Below the pieces are notes generated by a model, which worked only from the letters and a program-made list of their open reading frames with translations, had not been told where the DNA came from and did not search any database. From contig WFXU01000001.1 in NCBI GenBank assembly GCA_015490455.1, positions 1-36,868 on the forward strand: a DNA stretch of 36,868 nt, given 5' to 3'. A program made the position numbers and the translations under genes. This DNA comes from Hyphomicrobiales bacterium. GTDB taxonomy: Bacteria; Pseudomonadota; Alphaproteobacteria; Rhizobiales; Devosiaceae. Positions 1 to 8,254 of the stretch are shown here, piece by piece; position 1 is the first letter of the stretch; the number at the start of each line of letters is the position of its first letter.

Positions 1-114
1 AAAACCCCGATGCAGACCTTCCAAGATGGCAAAGAGCTTGCACAATCAAAAAATATTGGTGATATGCAAGAATTATCTGGCCGCGCGCTACAAAAAACGC
101 TAGCTGTCAGATAA
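1..114 (+). pseudogene. 3' end of an integrase-core transposase (IS481-like), cut by window start
   Basis: Frame 1 is open from the first base to a TAA at 112-114 and encodes 37 residues beginning KTPMQTFQDGKELA. A TPMQTF-x-D-x-x-x-x-A ending is what I know from the C-termini of rve-type integrase-core transposases of the IS481 kind. The rest of the gene lies outside the window, so whether it is intact cannot be judged; it is listed as a partial remnant. The motif GTCAGAT occurs inside the 3' end (106-112) and again at 124-130, which may mark the element's terminal sequence. The neighbouring ATPase gene ends in this second copy, so the element abuts or slightly overlaps its 3' end. Confidence 0.6.
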
Positions 115-124
115 TTCACAACCG

Positions 125-1669
125 TCAGATCAAATCATGACTTTTACAGCTCTTTTGTTTAATAAACTCTCTCATTGCTTGAATTGATTGTTTTAAATCC
201 TCTTTAGAATACCGTTCATTTAACTTATTCTCTGGGTGATGAATCTGATGTCTAATATATTCACTAAGAATACAATCCCATTCTGTTTTAACATTTCTTT
301 CATAAGGCCGTTCTGTACTTTTTTGCTTTTTTTTATACTCTTCAATCCATTCTTGTTCATCTATGAATCCATATAACTCATTATGATATTCTTCATTGAT
401 ATATCCAAAAGCACAAAAATTAACTTCATTTAATGAAGGGTATGGTAGTTTCTTCTCTTCAACAGCTATAATTTCTTTGCTTCCATCTACGTCCTTAATA
501 AGACGTAGACATTCAAAATCAAGCATTTTGACTATGGCAGGACTATGAGTTGTCATAATTATTTGTGTATTCTGATTTTGTGAAAGCGCAATAAATGCTT
601 CTATCAGTTTTTCTTGATGATCTGGGTGTTGTGATGTTTCAGGTTCTTCTATTGCGTAAATAACGTTTGCAACATTTCTTTCATCCTTACGCCTTTCGAC
701 TTCAGCACGGAAAAAATTGAGTAATATAAGTCTTTTCACACCACTGCCACGTTTATTCAAAGGAATACTATCATCTCCTGCAATCGAAACGTTTTTAAAC
801 ACATCTCTCCATTTTAGGTTTTCTGTTGCCGGTATTATGGGGTTTAGACTATTGGCTATTTCAGGATTCATTTCCTTTAATTTCTTACATGTTTTTTCTG
901 CAACTTCTGCTAGCCTTTTCTTCACTGTAGACGCTATTTTCTCAAGAGAGTTATTGATTTCTTGATCTTTGAAAATTTCTGAAACTGCAAGTTTCATGGG
1001 ATCTTGTACTTCACTATCACCATCGCTGTTCTTTCGATCTGATTGAAACAATGAATAGAGTGACATGTAGTTTTTAAGCTGAGTCCAAATATTTTTGGCA
1101 TCCTCTTTTGAGGCATCTATTGCTATCATATCAAGCGATAGATTATTTTTATAATGTGACCATATTGCTTGCCGCATAACCGCATTTCTGCTTTTGTCTT
1201 CACACTCTATATCCTTGTTTTTGATTATCTTCTTAAGATCATTTTGTTTTTTCGTAAGTAAATCGGTGCATTCTGAATTTGTGGGATGATTAGCTCTTAT
1301 GTAAACCTTTTCCTTACCGGCATTTGGATAAACCTTTACAATTTCCAGTTTACCATCTGTGGTTAGCAGATATTCATCTGCTAGGGTTGTCTCATTAGTG
1401 CTGTCGATAATTATGCTATCCGGTAAATCCTCAAATATGACAGAGATTTCTATATCTGATTGCCCTGATTTAGAGTTTTGCTTGTTTATGTCTTCTTTAT
1501 CAACTTTGATTGTGCCATTGCTTTCATTAAAAAAGATGTCTAAGGCTTCTAAAATGGTCGACTTTCCTACATCATTTTCACCCACGAAAACAGTCAAATT
1601 ATTAAAATCAATAATTTGTTCATCTTTATATGCTCGGAAATTTTTAATCTTTACTTGGGATATTTTCAT
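125..1669 (-). CDS. OLD-like AAA family ATPase with C-terminal RX4H helical segment
   Basis: The 514-residue protein has an SMC/ABC-like ATPase fold of the AAA15/OLD group. Walker A is GENDVGKS (residues 30-37), a signature-like NKRGSG lies near 305-310, Walker B is VIYAIEEPE (336-344) and a switch-His motif THSP follows at 374-377. The middle (about 100-280) is charged and probably the coiled-coil insertion. I see no Toprim nuclease domain of the classical OLD type. Instead the last 120 residues contain EEYHNELYG and, at 471-482, YIRHQIHHPENK, which has an R473-x4-H478 arrangement resembling the HEPN RNase motif; that link is inference. AGGAA precedes the ATG at a good distance. Proteins of this type often occur in defence loci, but the gene stands alone here, next to an IS fragment. 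Function unknown. Confidence 0.8.
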   Translation of the reverse strand: MKISQVKIKNFRAYKDEQIIDFNNLTVFVGENDVGKSTILEALDIFFNESNGTIKVDKEDINKQNSKSGQSDIEISVIFEDLPDSIIIDSTNETTLADEYLLTTDGKLEIVKVYPNAGKEKVYIRANHPTNSECTDLLTKKQNDLKKIIKNKDIECEDKSRNAVMRQAIWSHYKNNLSLDMIAIDASKEDAKNIWTQLKNYMSLYSLFQSDRKNSDGDSEVQDPMKLAVSEIFKDQEINNSLEKIASTVKKRLAEVAEKTCKKLKEMNPEIANSLNPIIPATENLKWRDVFKNVSIAGDDSIPLNKRGSGVKRLILLNFFRAEVERRKDERNVANVIYAIEEPETSQHPDHQEKLIEAFIALSQNQNTQIIMTTHSPAIVKMLDFECLRLIKDVDGSKEIIAVEEKKLPYPSLNEVNFCAFGYINEEYHNELYGFIDEQEWIEEYKKKQKSTERPYERNVKTEWDCILSEYIRHQIHHPENKLNERYSKEDLKQSIQAMREFIKQKSCKSHDLI

Positions 1670-1800
1670 TACAGTTCCTTACTTTTATCAATTTACACAA
1701 TACCTAAAAAGACTCGGCACTCTTGAGAAGAATCTTGCAGAATAATTCCCATAATACTTTGTAAGTTATCCCTGTGTTTATTATAATTTATTGCTTATAT

Positions 1801-1910
1801 TGACCTTACCCCTATAAATTGGTCCAAAATCATGTAGAGTCTGATTAACTTTACGGGAACAGATTGACCCCACCCCCAATTTAGACCCACTTATGCGTAG
1901 AGTCTTTGGT
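1801..1910. repeat. Two diverged direct copies resembling IS termini
   Basis: Unit 1 (1801-1846) and unit 2 (1865-1910) both begin TGACC, pass through a C-rich patch and an AATT-x-GACC/GGTCC stretch, and share GTAGAGTCT (1834-1842 and 1897-1905), with the same spacing from their starts. Sequences of the form TGACCCC...AATTT...GTAGAGT resemble ends of IS3/IS481-group elements. No transposase lies between them, so they look like leftover ends or a nested solo insertion. Confidence 0.5.
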
Positions 1911-2048
1911 TGATATTCTTGTTTAATTTTTGTTGATTTGCAACTAATTTGCTTTTTTACTACAATAATTTCAACGATGATAGTGAATTAACTGTTCAAT
2001 ATTAAGAAATAATTTTAGAAAAGGTTAGGTTTTTATTTTGGGGGAGTT

Positions 2049-2167
2049 ATTGCGAGACCCGCTAGGAGCGTGGCAATCCTGTATATAAGAGATAAAACAC
2101 AATATTTCTGGATTGCTGACCAGCCTCAGCGGCGCGAGCGCTCAAAACGGCCCGCAATCCAGTAATG
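2049..2167. repeat. Palindromic GCAATCC-type dispersed repeat
   Basis: CTGGATTGC at 2108-2116 is the exact reverse complement of GCAATCCAG at 2154-2162, enclosing a GC-rich 37-bp loop. A related half, ATTGCGAG (2049-2056) followed by GGCAATCC (2072-2079), lies just before it. The pattern ATTGCGAG...GGCAATCC is a common intergenic repeat type in several bacteria, including AT-rich alphaproteobacteria. The GC content of this patch is clearly above its surroundings. Confidence 0.55.
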
Positions 2168-2303
2168 TCAAAGTCTTGAAGCAAAAGAGTCCCACGCCCG
2201 CAAATGGCAGGCTATTGGATTGTCGCATCAAGTGCTAAATGACGGTATGGTAATATTCAAATATTCAGTAAAAATCGCATAGTTCGCGTTAGATTTTTCA
2301 ATT

Positions 2304-4142
2304 TTAGCTGCGTCCAAACAATTTTTCTATGTCAGATTTTTTTAATTCTATATAGGTGGGTCGGCCATGAATACATTGCCCAGAATGGGGGGTTTGTTCC
2401 ATTTCGCGTAATAGTGCATTCATTTCTTCCTGTTTTAAGATACGTCCCGAGCGAACCGAGCCGTGACAGGCCATACGCGCAATTATCTCTTCTATTTTCT
2501 TTTCAAGCGCTTCTCCCACTCCCCATTCGGCCAAACCATCAGCCAAATCTTTAATCAATAATTCAATATTGATCTTTGCCCCAAAAAGGGCTGGCACTTC
2601 GCGTACTGCAATAGCGCCATTACCAAAAGGTTCAATATAAAGGCCTAATTGTTCAAAAAATGCCGCTTCTTTTACTAATCGTTCACAATCTTCCTCTGCC
2701 AATTCAACAATTATCGGAATAAGTTGCGCCTGAGTGGCAATGGCACCCTTTTTTAATTGTTGCTTAAATTTTTCATAAGTGAGCCGTTCGTGAGCGGCAT
2801 GCTGGTCAATTAATAAAATAGCATGTTCATTTTGTGCTATTATATAATTTGCAAAAATTTGTGCCCGCGCTATTCCAAGCGGGTAATTTTCTTCTTTTTC
2901 TTCCTTTTTTTCTTTTCCTACCTCTTGCTCATAAACATTTTTTTCAGTTTCAAACGGTCTATTTATGTGATCAAATTTTGCGCTTAGCTCATTTAATCCC
3001 TCAATCTTAGGATTATCAGAAAATAAATGAGATTTTCTTTTTGCCTGTAAATTAATATTATTAGAATCTGAATTATTATCAGATTTAACAATTTTTGCCG
3101 GTTGAAAAGCAGTAAGAGTAGCATCAGAAAGTTTGCTAGAAGTTTTATAGCCGGCTATTTCCAATCCCTCTCTAATTGCTTTAATTACGCTTGAACGGAT
3201 TATACCAGCATCTTTGAAACGAACTTCGCTTTTTGCCGGATGCACATTAACATCAACAAAATCAGGCTCTATTGATAAAAATAGCGCAATGAGGGGAAAT
3301 CTATCTCGGAAAATATAATCAGAAAATGCCACCCTCGTTGCATTTAATAATATTTTATCGCGCACAGAGCGCCCATTAACGAAAAAAAACTGCCCCAGAC
3401 TATTTGCCCTTGTAAAGGTAGGTAAACTTGCTAAAGCACCAATTTTTATTTTTTCATTAGCAAAATTAAGCGAAAAAGAATTTTTAACAAAATCCGCCCC
3501 CATTATTTGTGCAATTCTAGCTCTTAAAGCTCCCTCTCCTTTTTGTGCCGGCCAATTAATATTTTTTCTGTCACTTCCCTCAATAATAAAATGCACAAAT
3601 GGATTAGCCATAGCCAAACGTTTTATAATATCGGTTATAGCGTTAGTTTCAGCCCTATCGCTTTTGAGAAATTTCAATCTGGCAGGAATTTTTGCAAATA
3701 GATTTTCAACCTTAATAATCGTTCCCCTATTCATGGAACAGGGTTTTATTTTACTTTTTTTCCCATTTTCAACCGTCAATTCAAAACCATTTTTTGCAGA
3801 ATTTGTGCGTGAAGCGATAGAAATTGTAGCAACAGCGCTGATTGAAGCTAGAGCTTCTCCACGAAAGCCTAGTGAAGTAATATTATCAAGATTATCATCT
3901 AGGAGCTTTGAGGTTGCGTGTCTTTCAACCGCCAATGGCAGATCTTTTTCATCTATGCCATAACCATCATCTTCAACCTGTAAAATCTCCTTTCCCCCCC
4001 TAGCAGTAGTGATTATGATTTTTTTTGCCCCCGCATCAAGGGAATTTTCAACCAGCTCCTTAACCACGCTTGCCGGGCGCTCTATCACTTCACCAGCAGC
4101 AATACGGTTAATAAGATTATCTGGTAATTGACGAATAGCCAT
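2304..4142 (-). CDS. mutL: DNA mismatch repair protein MutL (endonuclease type)
   Basis: MutL is the ATP-driven matchmaker of mismatch repair, acting after MutS. The N-terminal GHKL ATPase shows NRIAAGEVIERPASVVKEL, then EDDGYGI, RHATSKL and FRGEALASI within the first 100 residues. The C-terminal domain has DQHAAHERLTYE, which fits the DQHA-x2-E-x4-E metal-binding nuclease motif, plus ACHGSVRSG and QCIHGRP. It is therefore the nicking type found where MutH is absent. A central Asn/Lys/Glu-rich linker joins the domains. An in-frame TTG lies at 4157, but the ATG at 4142 has GGAGA at 4151-4155 in ideal position, so I use it (612 residues). It is divergent from tadA, with a shared 78-bp promoter region. 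Confidence 0.96.
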   Translation of the reverse strand: MAIRQLPDNLINRIAAGEVIERPASVVKELVENSLDAGAKKIIITTARGGKEILQVEDDGYGIDEKDLPLAVERHATSKLLDDNLDNITSLGFRGEALASISAVATISIASRTNSAKNGFELTVENGKKSKIKPCSMNRGTIIKVENLFAKIPARLKFLKSDRAETNAITDIIKRLAMANPFVHFIIEGSDRKNINWPAQKGEGALRARIAQIMGADFVKNSFSLNFANEKIKIGALASLPTFTRANSLGQFFFVNGRSVRDKILLNATRVAFSDYIFRDRFPLIALFLSIEPDFVDVNVHPAKSEVRFKDAGIIRSSVIKAIREGLEIAGYKTSSKLSDATLTAFQPAKIVKSDNNSDSNNINLQAKRKSHLFSDNPKIEGLNELSAKFDHINRPFETEKNVYEQEVGKEKKEEKEENYPLGIARAQIFANYIIAQNEHAILLIDQHAAHERLTYEKFKQQLKKGAIATQAQLIPIIVELAEEDCERLVKEAAFFEQLGLYIEPFGNGAIAVREVPALFGAKINIELLIKDLADGLAEWGVGEALEKKIEEIIARMACHGSVRSGRILKQEEMNALLREMEQTPHSGQCIHGRPTYIELKKSDIEKLFGRS

Positions 4143-4220
4143 CTGGTGATTCTCCAAAAATTACTTTATCCTAACCTAATTATAATTATTATTTCAAAAT
4201 AAATATGTAGACTGCCCATT

Positions 4221-4673
4221 ATGCAGAATAAAAATATTTCTCCCATGAAAATTGCGCTCAAACAAGCCGAATTGGCTAATAATAAGGGCGAAGTTCCAGT
4301 TGGAGCAGTGATAGTTAGGGGAGAAGAAATAATTGCGCAAAGCCATAATAAAATGCGCCAATTAAATGATTCCCTTGCCCATGCGGAATTATTAGTAATT
4401 AGAGAAGCGCAAAAAAAACTAAAATTAGCACGCCTATCTGAATGCGATATTTATGTAACATTAGAGCCCTGCACAATGTGTGCCGGAGCAATAGCACATG
4501 CAAAATTGCGCCGTCTTTATTATGGTGCAGAAGATATAAAGGGGGGGGCGGTTGATAATGGGGTCAGATTTTTTTATTCTTCCATTTGTCACCATAAGCC
4601 AGAAATAATTTCCGGATTGGATGAAAAGAGGGCAGAAAAATTACTTAAACAGTTTTTTGCCTTGCGGCGATAA
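4221..4673 (+). CDS. tadA: tRNA-specific adenosine deaminase
   Basis: The 150-residue protein belongs to the cytidine/deoxycytidylate deaminase fold. HAELLVIREA supplies the zinc His and the catalytic Glu, and PCTMCAGAI supplies the two zinc cysteines. Length and motifs match TadA, which converts adenosine-34 to inosine in tRNA-Arg(ACG). The closing part (ADDI/AEDIKGGAVDNG) also matches the family; other nucleoside deaminases are less likely. The start lacks an obvious Shine-Dalgarno sequence; a second ATG at 4245 is possible. Its 3' end overlaps the convergent patatin gene by 29 bp. Confidence 0.92.
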   Translation: MQNKNISPMKIALKQAELANNKGEVPVGAVIVRGEEIIAQSHNKMRQLNDSLAHAELLVIREAQKKLKLARLSECDIYVTLEPCTMCAGAIAHAKLRRLYYGAEDIKGGAVDNGVRFFYSSICHHKPEIISGLDEKRAEKLLKQFFALRR

Positions 4674-5508
4674 ATTCTTCTATTTTTTTAGATAATTCAC
4701 GTTTGAAATGTTCTTTTTCTTTTTCTCCCTCTGCGATAATCTCACGCACCCGCCAAAATTCATAAGCGCCAAATTGTTGCACTTTTGGGCGAATATAAAT
4801 ATCGGGCGGATAGGCGGCAATATTATGCGCTGTTAAGGCATGCATCATTATTTGCGCTGAACCCAATGTTACATCTATTGCCGAAGGTTCTTCATTTCTT
4901 GTTCTGTTAGAAGGATCACCATTAACATCAATAGCAACGGTAATATCAGCGCCAATAGAGGCAGCATCTAAGGGCAAAGGATTAACCACCCCGCCGTCAA
5001 CCAATAACCTTCCATCATATTCTACCGGTCTAAAGAGTGAGGGAATAGCTATGGAGCCAGCAATGGCTGGCTTTAATGGCCCTGAGTGAAATACAACTTG
5101 GTGCCAAGAGCGAAAATCAGTAGCTATAATATAAAGCGGAGTTCTTAAATCTTCAAATTTTTGCGGAAATTTATCGGGTAAAAAAGCATTTACAATCATT
5201 AATGCATCAAGCTGCATGGAAATACCATTTTTGAATAAATTTCGTAAATCTTTTATTTGTGTTTTCCATAAACGAGCGGTTATTGCACGCATACTTCCTA
5301 ATACTTTTAAGGTATGTTCGCGAATATCTTTTCCCTTCATTCCCGCTGCCCAGCCGGCACCAACCAAAGCCCCAATAGAAGTGCCAGCAATAATGTTTGG
5401 TCTAAGCCCCATTTCATCCATTGCTTCAATAAAGGGAATATGCATAAGGCCGCGCGCCGAGCCGCCGCCAAGTGCTATGCCTATTCTGGGTCCTTTTATT
5501 GTTGGCAT
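4645..5508 (-). CDS. Patatin-like phospholipase family protein (RssA-like)
   Basis: This is a serine-aspartate lipid acyl hydrolase of the patatin family. The oxyanion loop GGGSARG, the nucleophile elbow GTSIG and the DGG motif (LLVDGGVVNPLP) with the catalytic Asp are all present in the usual order within about 290 residues. A stretch ADITVAIDVNG follows. The substrate is unknown; relatives include the E. coli RssA/YlbK and YjjU group. The in-frame TTG at 5523 is less likely as a start than the ATG at 5508, which is preceded by GAGAG. Its stop lies inside the 3' end of tadA. It is followed upstream by purD on the same strand. Confidence 0.85.
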   Translation of the reverse strand: MPTIKGPRIGIALGGGSARGLMHIPFIEAMDEMGLRPNIIAGTSIGALVGAGWAAGMKGKDIREHTLKVLGSMRAITARLWKTQIKDLRNLFKNGISMQLDALMIVNAFLPDKFPQKFEDLRTPLYIIATDFRSWHQVVFHSGPLKPAIAGSIAIPSLFRPVEYDGRLLVDGGVVNPLPLDAASIGADITVAIDVNGDPSNRTRNEEPSAIDVTLGSAQIMMHALTAHNIAAYPPDIYIRPKVQQFGAYEFWRVREIIAEGEKEKEHFKRELSKKIEEFIAARQKTV

Positions 5509-5546
5509 TTTACTCTCATTCAAAATAAATTATGTAACAAATATAA

Positions 5547-6830
5547 TTAATATTTATTTTTTTCCTCTATAGCCCTAAAACCAATGTCGGAACGAAAAAA
5601 ACCATCTTTCCAATCTATCTTTCTAATTGCCTGATAGGCGCGATTTTGCGCCATTGCAACATTATCGCCCAATGCTACAATATTTAGCACCCGACCACCA
5701 TTAGCCAAAAATTTTTCTTCCATCCTTTTTGTGCCGGCATGAAATATTTTTATATTTTCATTTTCTATATTTTGTAAATTTTCAATGACAGATCCCTTTT
5801 TATATTCTCCCGGATATCCTTTAGCTGCCATTACAACGCAAAGGGCGCTCTGTTTTTTCCAAGCTAATTTAATATTTGCTAATTTACCGCTAATTGCCGC
5901 TTCAATTATATCCAATAAATCATTTTCTAAACGTAACATTAATACTTGGCATTCAGGGTCACCAAAACGCACATTATATTCAATTAATTTTGCTTCTTTC
6001 TTACCATTAACTATCATCAAACCGGCAAATAATATGCCCGTAAATGGGGTGCCGCGTTTTTTCATAGCCCTTATGGTTGGCAAAATTATTTTTTCATTTA
6101 TTTTTTCTGATAAATTATTATCAATAATGGGAGCAGGGGAATATGCACCCATACCGCCGGTATTAGGCCCTTCATCATTATCAAAAGCTCTTTTATGATC
6201 TTGTGCGCTGGCCAAAGTGATAAAATTTTCCCCATCACAAATTGCAAAAATAGAAACTTCTTCTCCTTCCAAATATTCTTCAATTATGATTTTTTTACCC
6301 GCTGCGCCAAAAGTTCCACCAAAGCAATTTTTTATTGCCTGCTTTCCTTCGCTAAAATTTTTGGCAATCACTACGCCCTTACCGGCAGCCAGCCCATCAG
6401 CCTTGATAACAATTGGCATTTTTTGTTCTTTAAGGTAATTTATTGCTGCCCTTTCCTCATCAAATTCTATATAATTGGCAGTAGGAATATTATTTTCTTT
6501 ACATATTTTTTTACTAAATATTTTTGACCCCTCAAGCATTGCCGCCTCTCTGGTAGGGCCAAAAACTTTTATTTTCGCTCTTTGTAAACTATCTACAATT
6601 CCCTCAACTAAGGGGGCCTCAGGGCCAATAATTACCAGATCAATATTTTTATCTCGGCAAAATTTAATTATTTGTGCGTGGTTAGAAATATTAAGCGAAA
6701 TATTTTCGCCTAATAGTTGCGTTCCCCCATTGCCCGGCGCAATATATAATTTTTCTAGCCTTTTTGATTGGCAAATTTTCCAGGCTAAAGCATGTTCACG
6801 CCCTCCAGATCCAATTAGTAAAACCCGCAT
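5547..6830 (-). CDS. purD: Phosphoribosylamine--glycine ligase
   Basis: PurD joins glycine to 5-phosphoribosylamine using ATP, the second step of purine synthesis. The N-terminus MRVLLIGSGGREHALAWK is diagnostic, and the ATP-grasp core follows with PIVIKADGLAAGKGV, EEYLEGEEVS, GPNTGGMGAYSPAP and NVRFGDPECQ. The length of about 427 residues is normal. A GTG at 6845 would add five residues, but the ATG at 6830 gives the canonical N-terminus and has GGGA upstream. The C-terminal domain (GYPGEYKKGS, HAGTKR, GGRVLNIVALG) is complete. It lies about 40 bp downstream of the reductoisomerase-like gene on the same strand. Confidence 0.95.
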   Translation of the reverse strand: MRVLLIGSGGREHALAWKICQSKRLEKLYIAPGNGGTQLLGENISLNISNHAQIIKFCRDKNIDLVIIGPEAPLVEGIVDSLQRAKIKVFGPTREAAMLEGSKIFSKKICKENNIPTANYIEFDEERAAINYLKEQKMPIVIKADGLAAGKGVVIAKNFSEGKQAIKNCFGGTFGAAGKKIIIEEYLEGEEVSIFAICDGENFITLASAQDHKRAFDNDEGPNTGGMGAYSPAPIIDNNLSEKINEKIILPTIRAMKKRGTPFTGILFAGLMIVNGKKEAKLIEYNVRFGDPECQVLMLRLENDLLDIIEAAISGKLANIKLAWKKQSALCVVMAAKGYPGEYKKGSVIENLQNIENENIKIFHAGTKRMEEKFLANGGRVLNIVALGDNVAMAQNRAYQAIRKIDWKDGFFRSDIGFRAIEEKNKY

Positions 6831-6867
6831 ATTTATTAATCCCACTATTTCATTCTACAATTATAGG

Positions 6868-8172
6868 CTACATATTTTCCTGCTTTATTCTCATTTCATA
6901 AAGTTTTGTGCTTTTATCAGGAACAGCGTTTTTTTCGGTGATTAATTCACCCTTTTTAATTGGCTTTATTGCTTTTCCTCCTTCAAGCAGACCAACAGCA
7001 AGGCAGGATTTCTCCCTTGCTTCCTCTACCCGCATAGTAAAAGAGCGATAGGAAGTCTCCCCTATAGCGTCTAAAATCTCTCCTGGTTTAATATCTCTTT
7101 TAGCAATGGCGCAAACCTCAGCAACCGGTTTCTTTAGAGGCGCCATATCGCCCTTGCCATAAAGCATAATGCGCGCCGCCGTTAGCGGAACTTCAAGCGA
7201 AGTAAGATGGTAGGGGCGGAAAAAACTATAATATGGACCTTTGCCAATATGTAAATCATCCATTCTTTCAATAATTCGCTCATGTTTCGCCTTTGCAATA
7301 ACAAATACACCCGGCGCCACACCCTTACCTATAGTATAATCTACCACCCCAATATTATTTAATATTCCCCCATCTGCCTTTGGAATAAGAATTTTCGCTA
7401 AATCATCGCGATCAGCTTTTGGCCCGTGCATGCCGGCAATATCAGGAACTAAGCCGGTTGCATTGGCAATTGCGGCCATTTCAACGGCAGTTTTTGAACC
7501 ATCAATAAATTCAACTAGCATGCGCGGATTCATATTACGTCTTGCCGCTTCCTCAATATAATCATCTGGCACAGCATCATATTTTAGCGGATTATTTTTT
7601 CCCTTACCCGCGCAAATAATTGTTAACCCCAAAGCAGAGCAAAATTCTATTAATTCCATAGCAGAAGTAGGTTCATCACCCGCTCCAAGCGAATAAATTA
7701 CCCCCAATTTTTCGGCCTGCATTCTTAAATAGCGTCCAATTGTGACATCAGCCTCAACATTCATCATAATAATATGTTTATTATGCTGCATGGCTAATAA
7801 AATATAATCTGCGGCTACTCCGGGCTTGCCGGTTGCATCAATAATTATGTCAATTTGGGCATTACAGACCATAATTTGTGCATCTTGCGTAATGGCAATT
7901 TTACCCCTTTCAATCGCATGGGACATAGAGCTATCTTTATCAACATATTCAGCTAAATCCTCATTGCCATAGGCAATTTTTATTGCTTCATAGGCTGTTT
8001 CTGGGCGTCGGGCGCTAATTGCGCCAATGGAAATACCATCCATCAGCATAGTTTGGGTAACAAGGTCTGTTCCCATTTCCCCAGCGCCAATAATGCCAAG
8101 CCTTATTGGTCCTTTTTCCTGATTATATTTTGCTAAATCGGCGGCGATACCGCTAAGATGGAGTTTTTTCAT
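6868..8172 (-). CDS. DXP reductoisomerase-like protein (DRL / DXR-II type), Rossmann + SAF domain
   Basis: The 434-residue protein belongs to COG4091, once called predicted homoserine dehydrogenase with C-terminal SAF domain. The Rossmann motif is LGIIGAGEMGTD (residues 25-36). Further conserved blocks are MMNVEADVTIG, SLGAGDEPTSAMELIEF, AGKGKNNPL, ATGLVPDIAGMHGP and FFRPYHLTSLEVPLT. The C-terminus (about 345-430) is the SAF-like module with AKRDIKPGEILDAIG. From memory these blocks closely match Brucella abortus DRL, which makes MEP from DXP in place of Dxr. That assignment rests on family resemblance; paralogues in the family act on other sugar acids or phosphates. No dxr is visible here, but only a small part of the genome is shown. 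It is divergent from the next gene. Confidence 0.65.
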   Translation of the reverse strand: MKKLHLSGIAADLAKYNQEKGPIRLGIIGAGEMGTDLVTQTMLMDGISIGAISARRPETAYEAIKIAYGNEDLAEYVDKDSSMSHAIERGKIAITQDAQIMVCNAQIDIIIDATGKPGVAADYILLAMQHNKHIIMMNVEADVTIGRYLRMQAEKLGVIYSLGAGDEPTSAMELIEFCSALGLTIICAGKGKNNPLKYDAVPDDYIEEAARRNMNPRMLVEFIDGSKTAVEMAAIANATGLVPDIAGMHGPKADRDDLAKILIPKADGGILNNIGVVDYTIGKGVAPGVFVIAKAKHERIIERMDDLHIGKGPYYSFFRPYHLTSLEVPLTAARIMLYGKGDMAPLKKPVAEVCAIAKRDIKPGEILDAIGETSYRSFTMRVEEAREKSCLAVGLLEGGKAIKPIKKGELITEKNAVPDKSTKLYEMRIKQENM

Positions 8173-8254
8173 AAAAATTCATTAACATTGCTTTTCTTAT
8201 TTGGAAACTTATAAAAGCTGTTTTAAGAATATTAATAAAATTAAAGGGGATAAA

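Larger units (their letters stand above)
1670..2303. other. 634-bp gene-free region between the ATPase and mutL, rich in element remnants
   Basis: No plausible gene is visible. It contains two diverged IS-end-like units (1801-1846 and 1865-1910) and a palindromic repeat cluster of the GCAATCC type (2049-2167), listed separately. The stretch next to 1670 should hold the ATPase promoter, but no convincing -35/-10 pair stands out. The stretch 2220-2303 follows the stop of mutL and shows no clear terminator hairpin. Confidence 0.6.

Noticed and set aside
1359-1745. 128-residue open frame on the plus strand opposite the ATPase
   Set aside because: It is antisense to the Walker A coding region and has no support as a gene.
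5785-6198. 137-residue open frame antisense to purD, and further frames at 6195-6527 and 6475-6945
   Set aside because: All overlap purD, have no ribosome site or motif, and result from low stop density opposite AT-rich codons.
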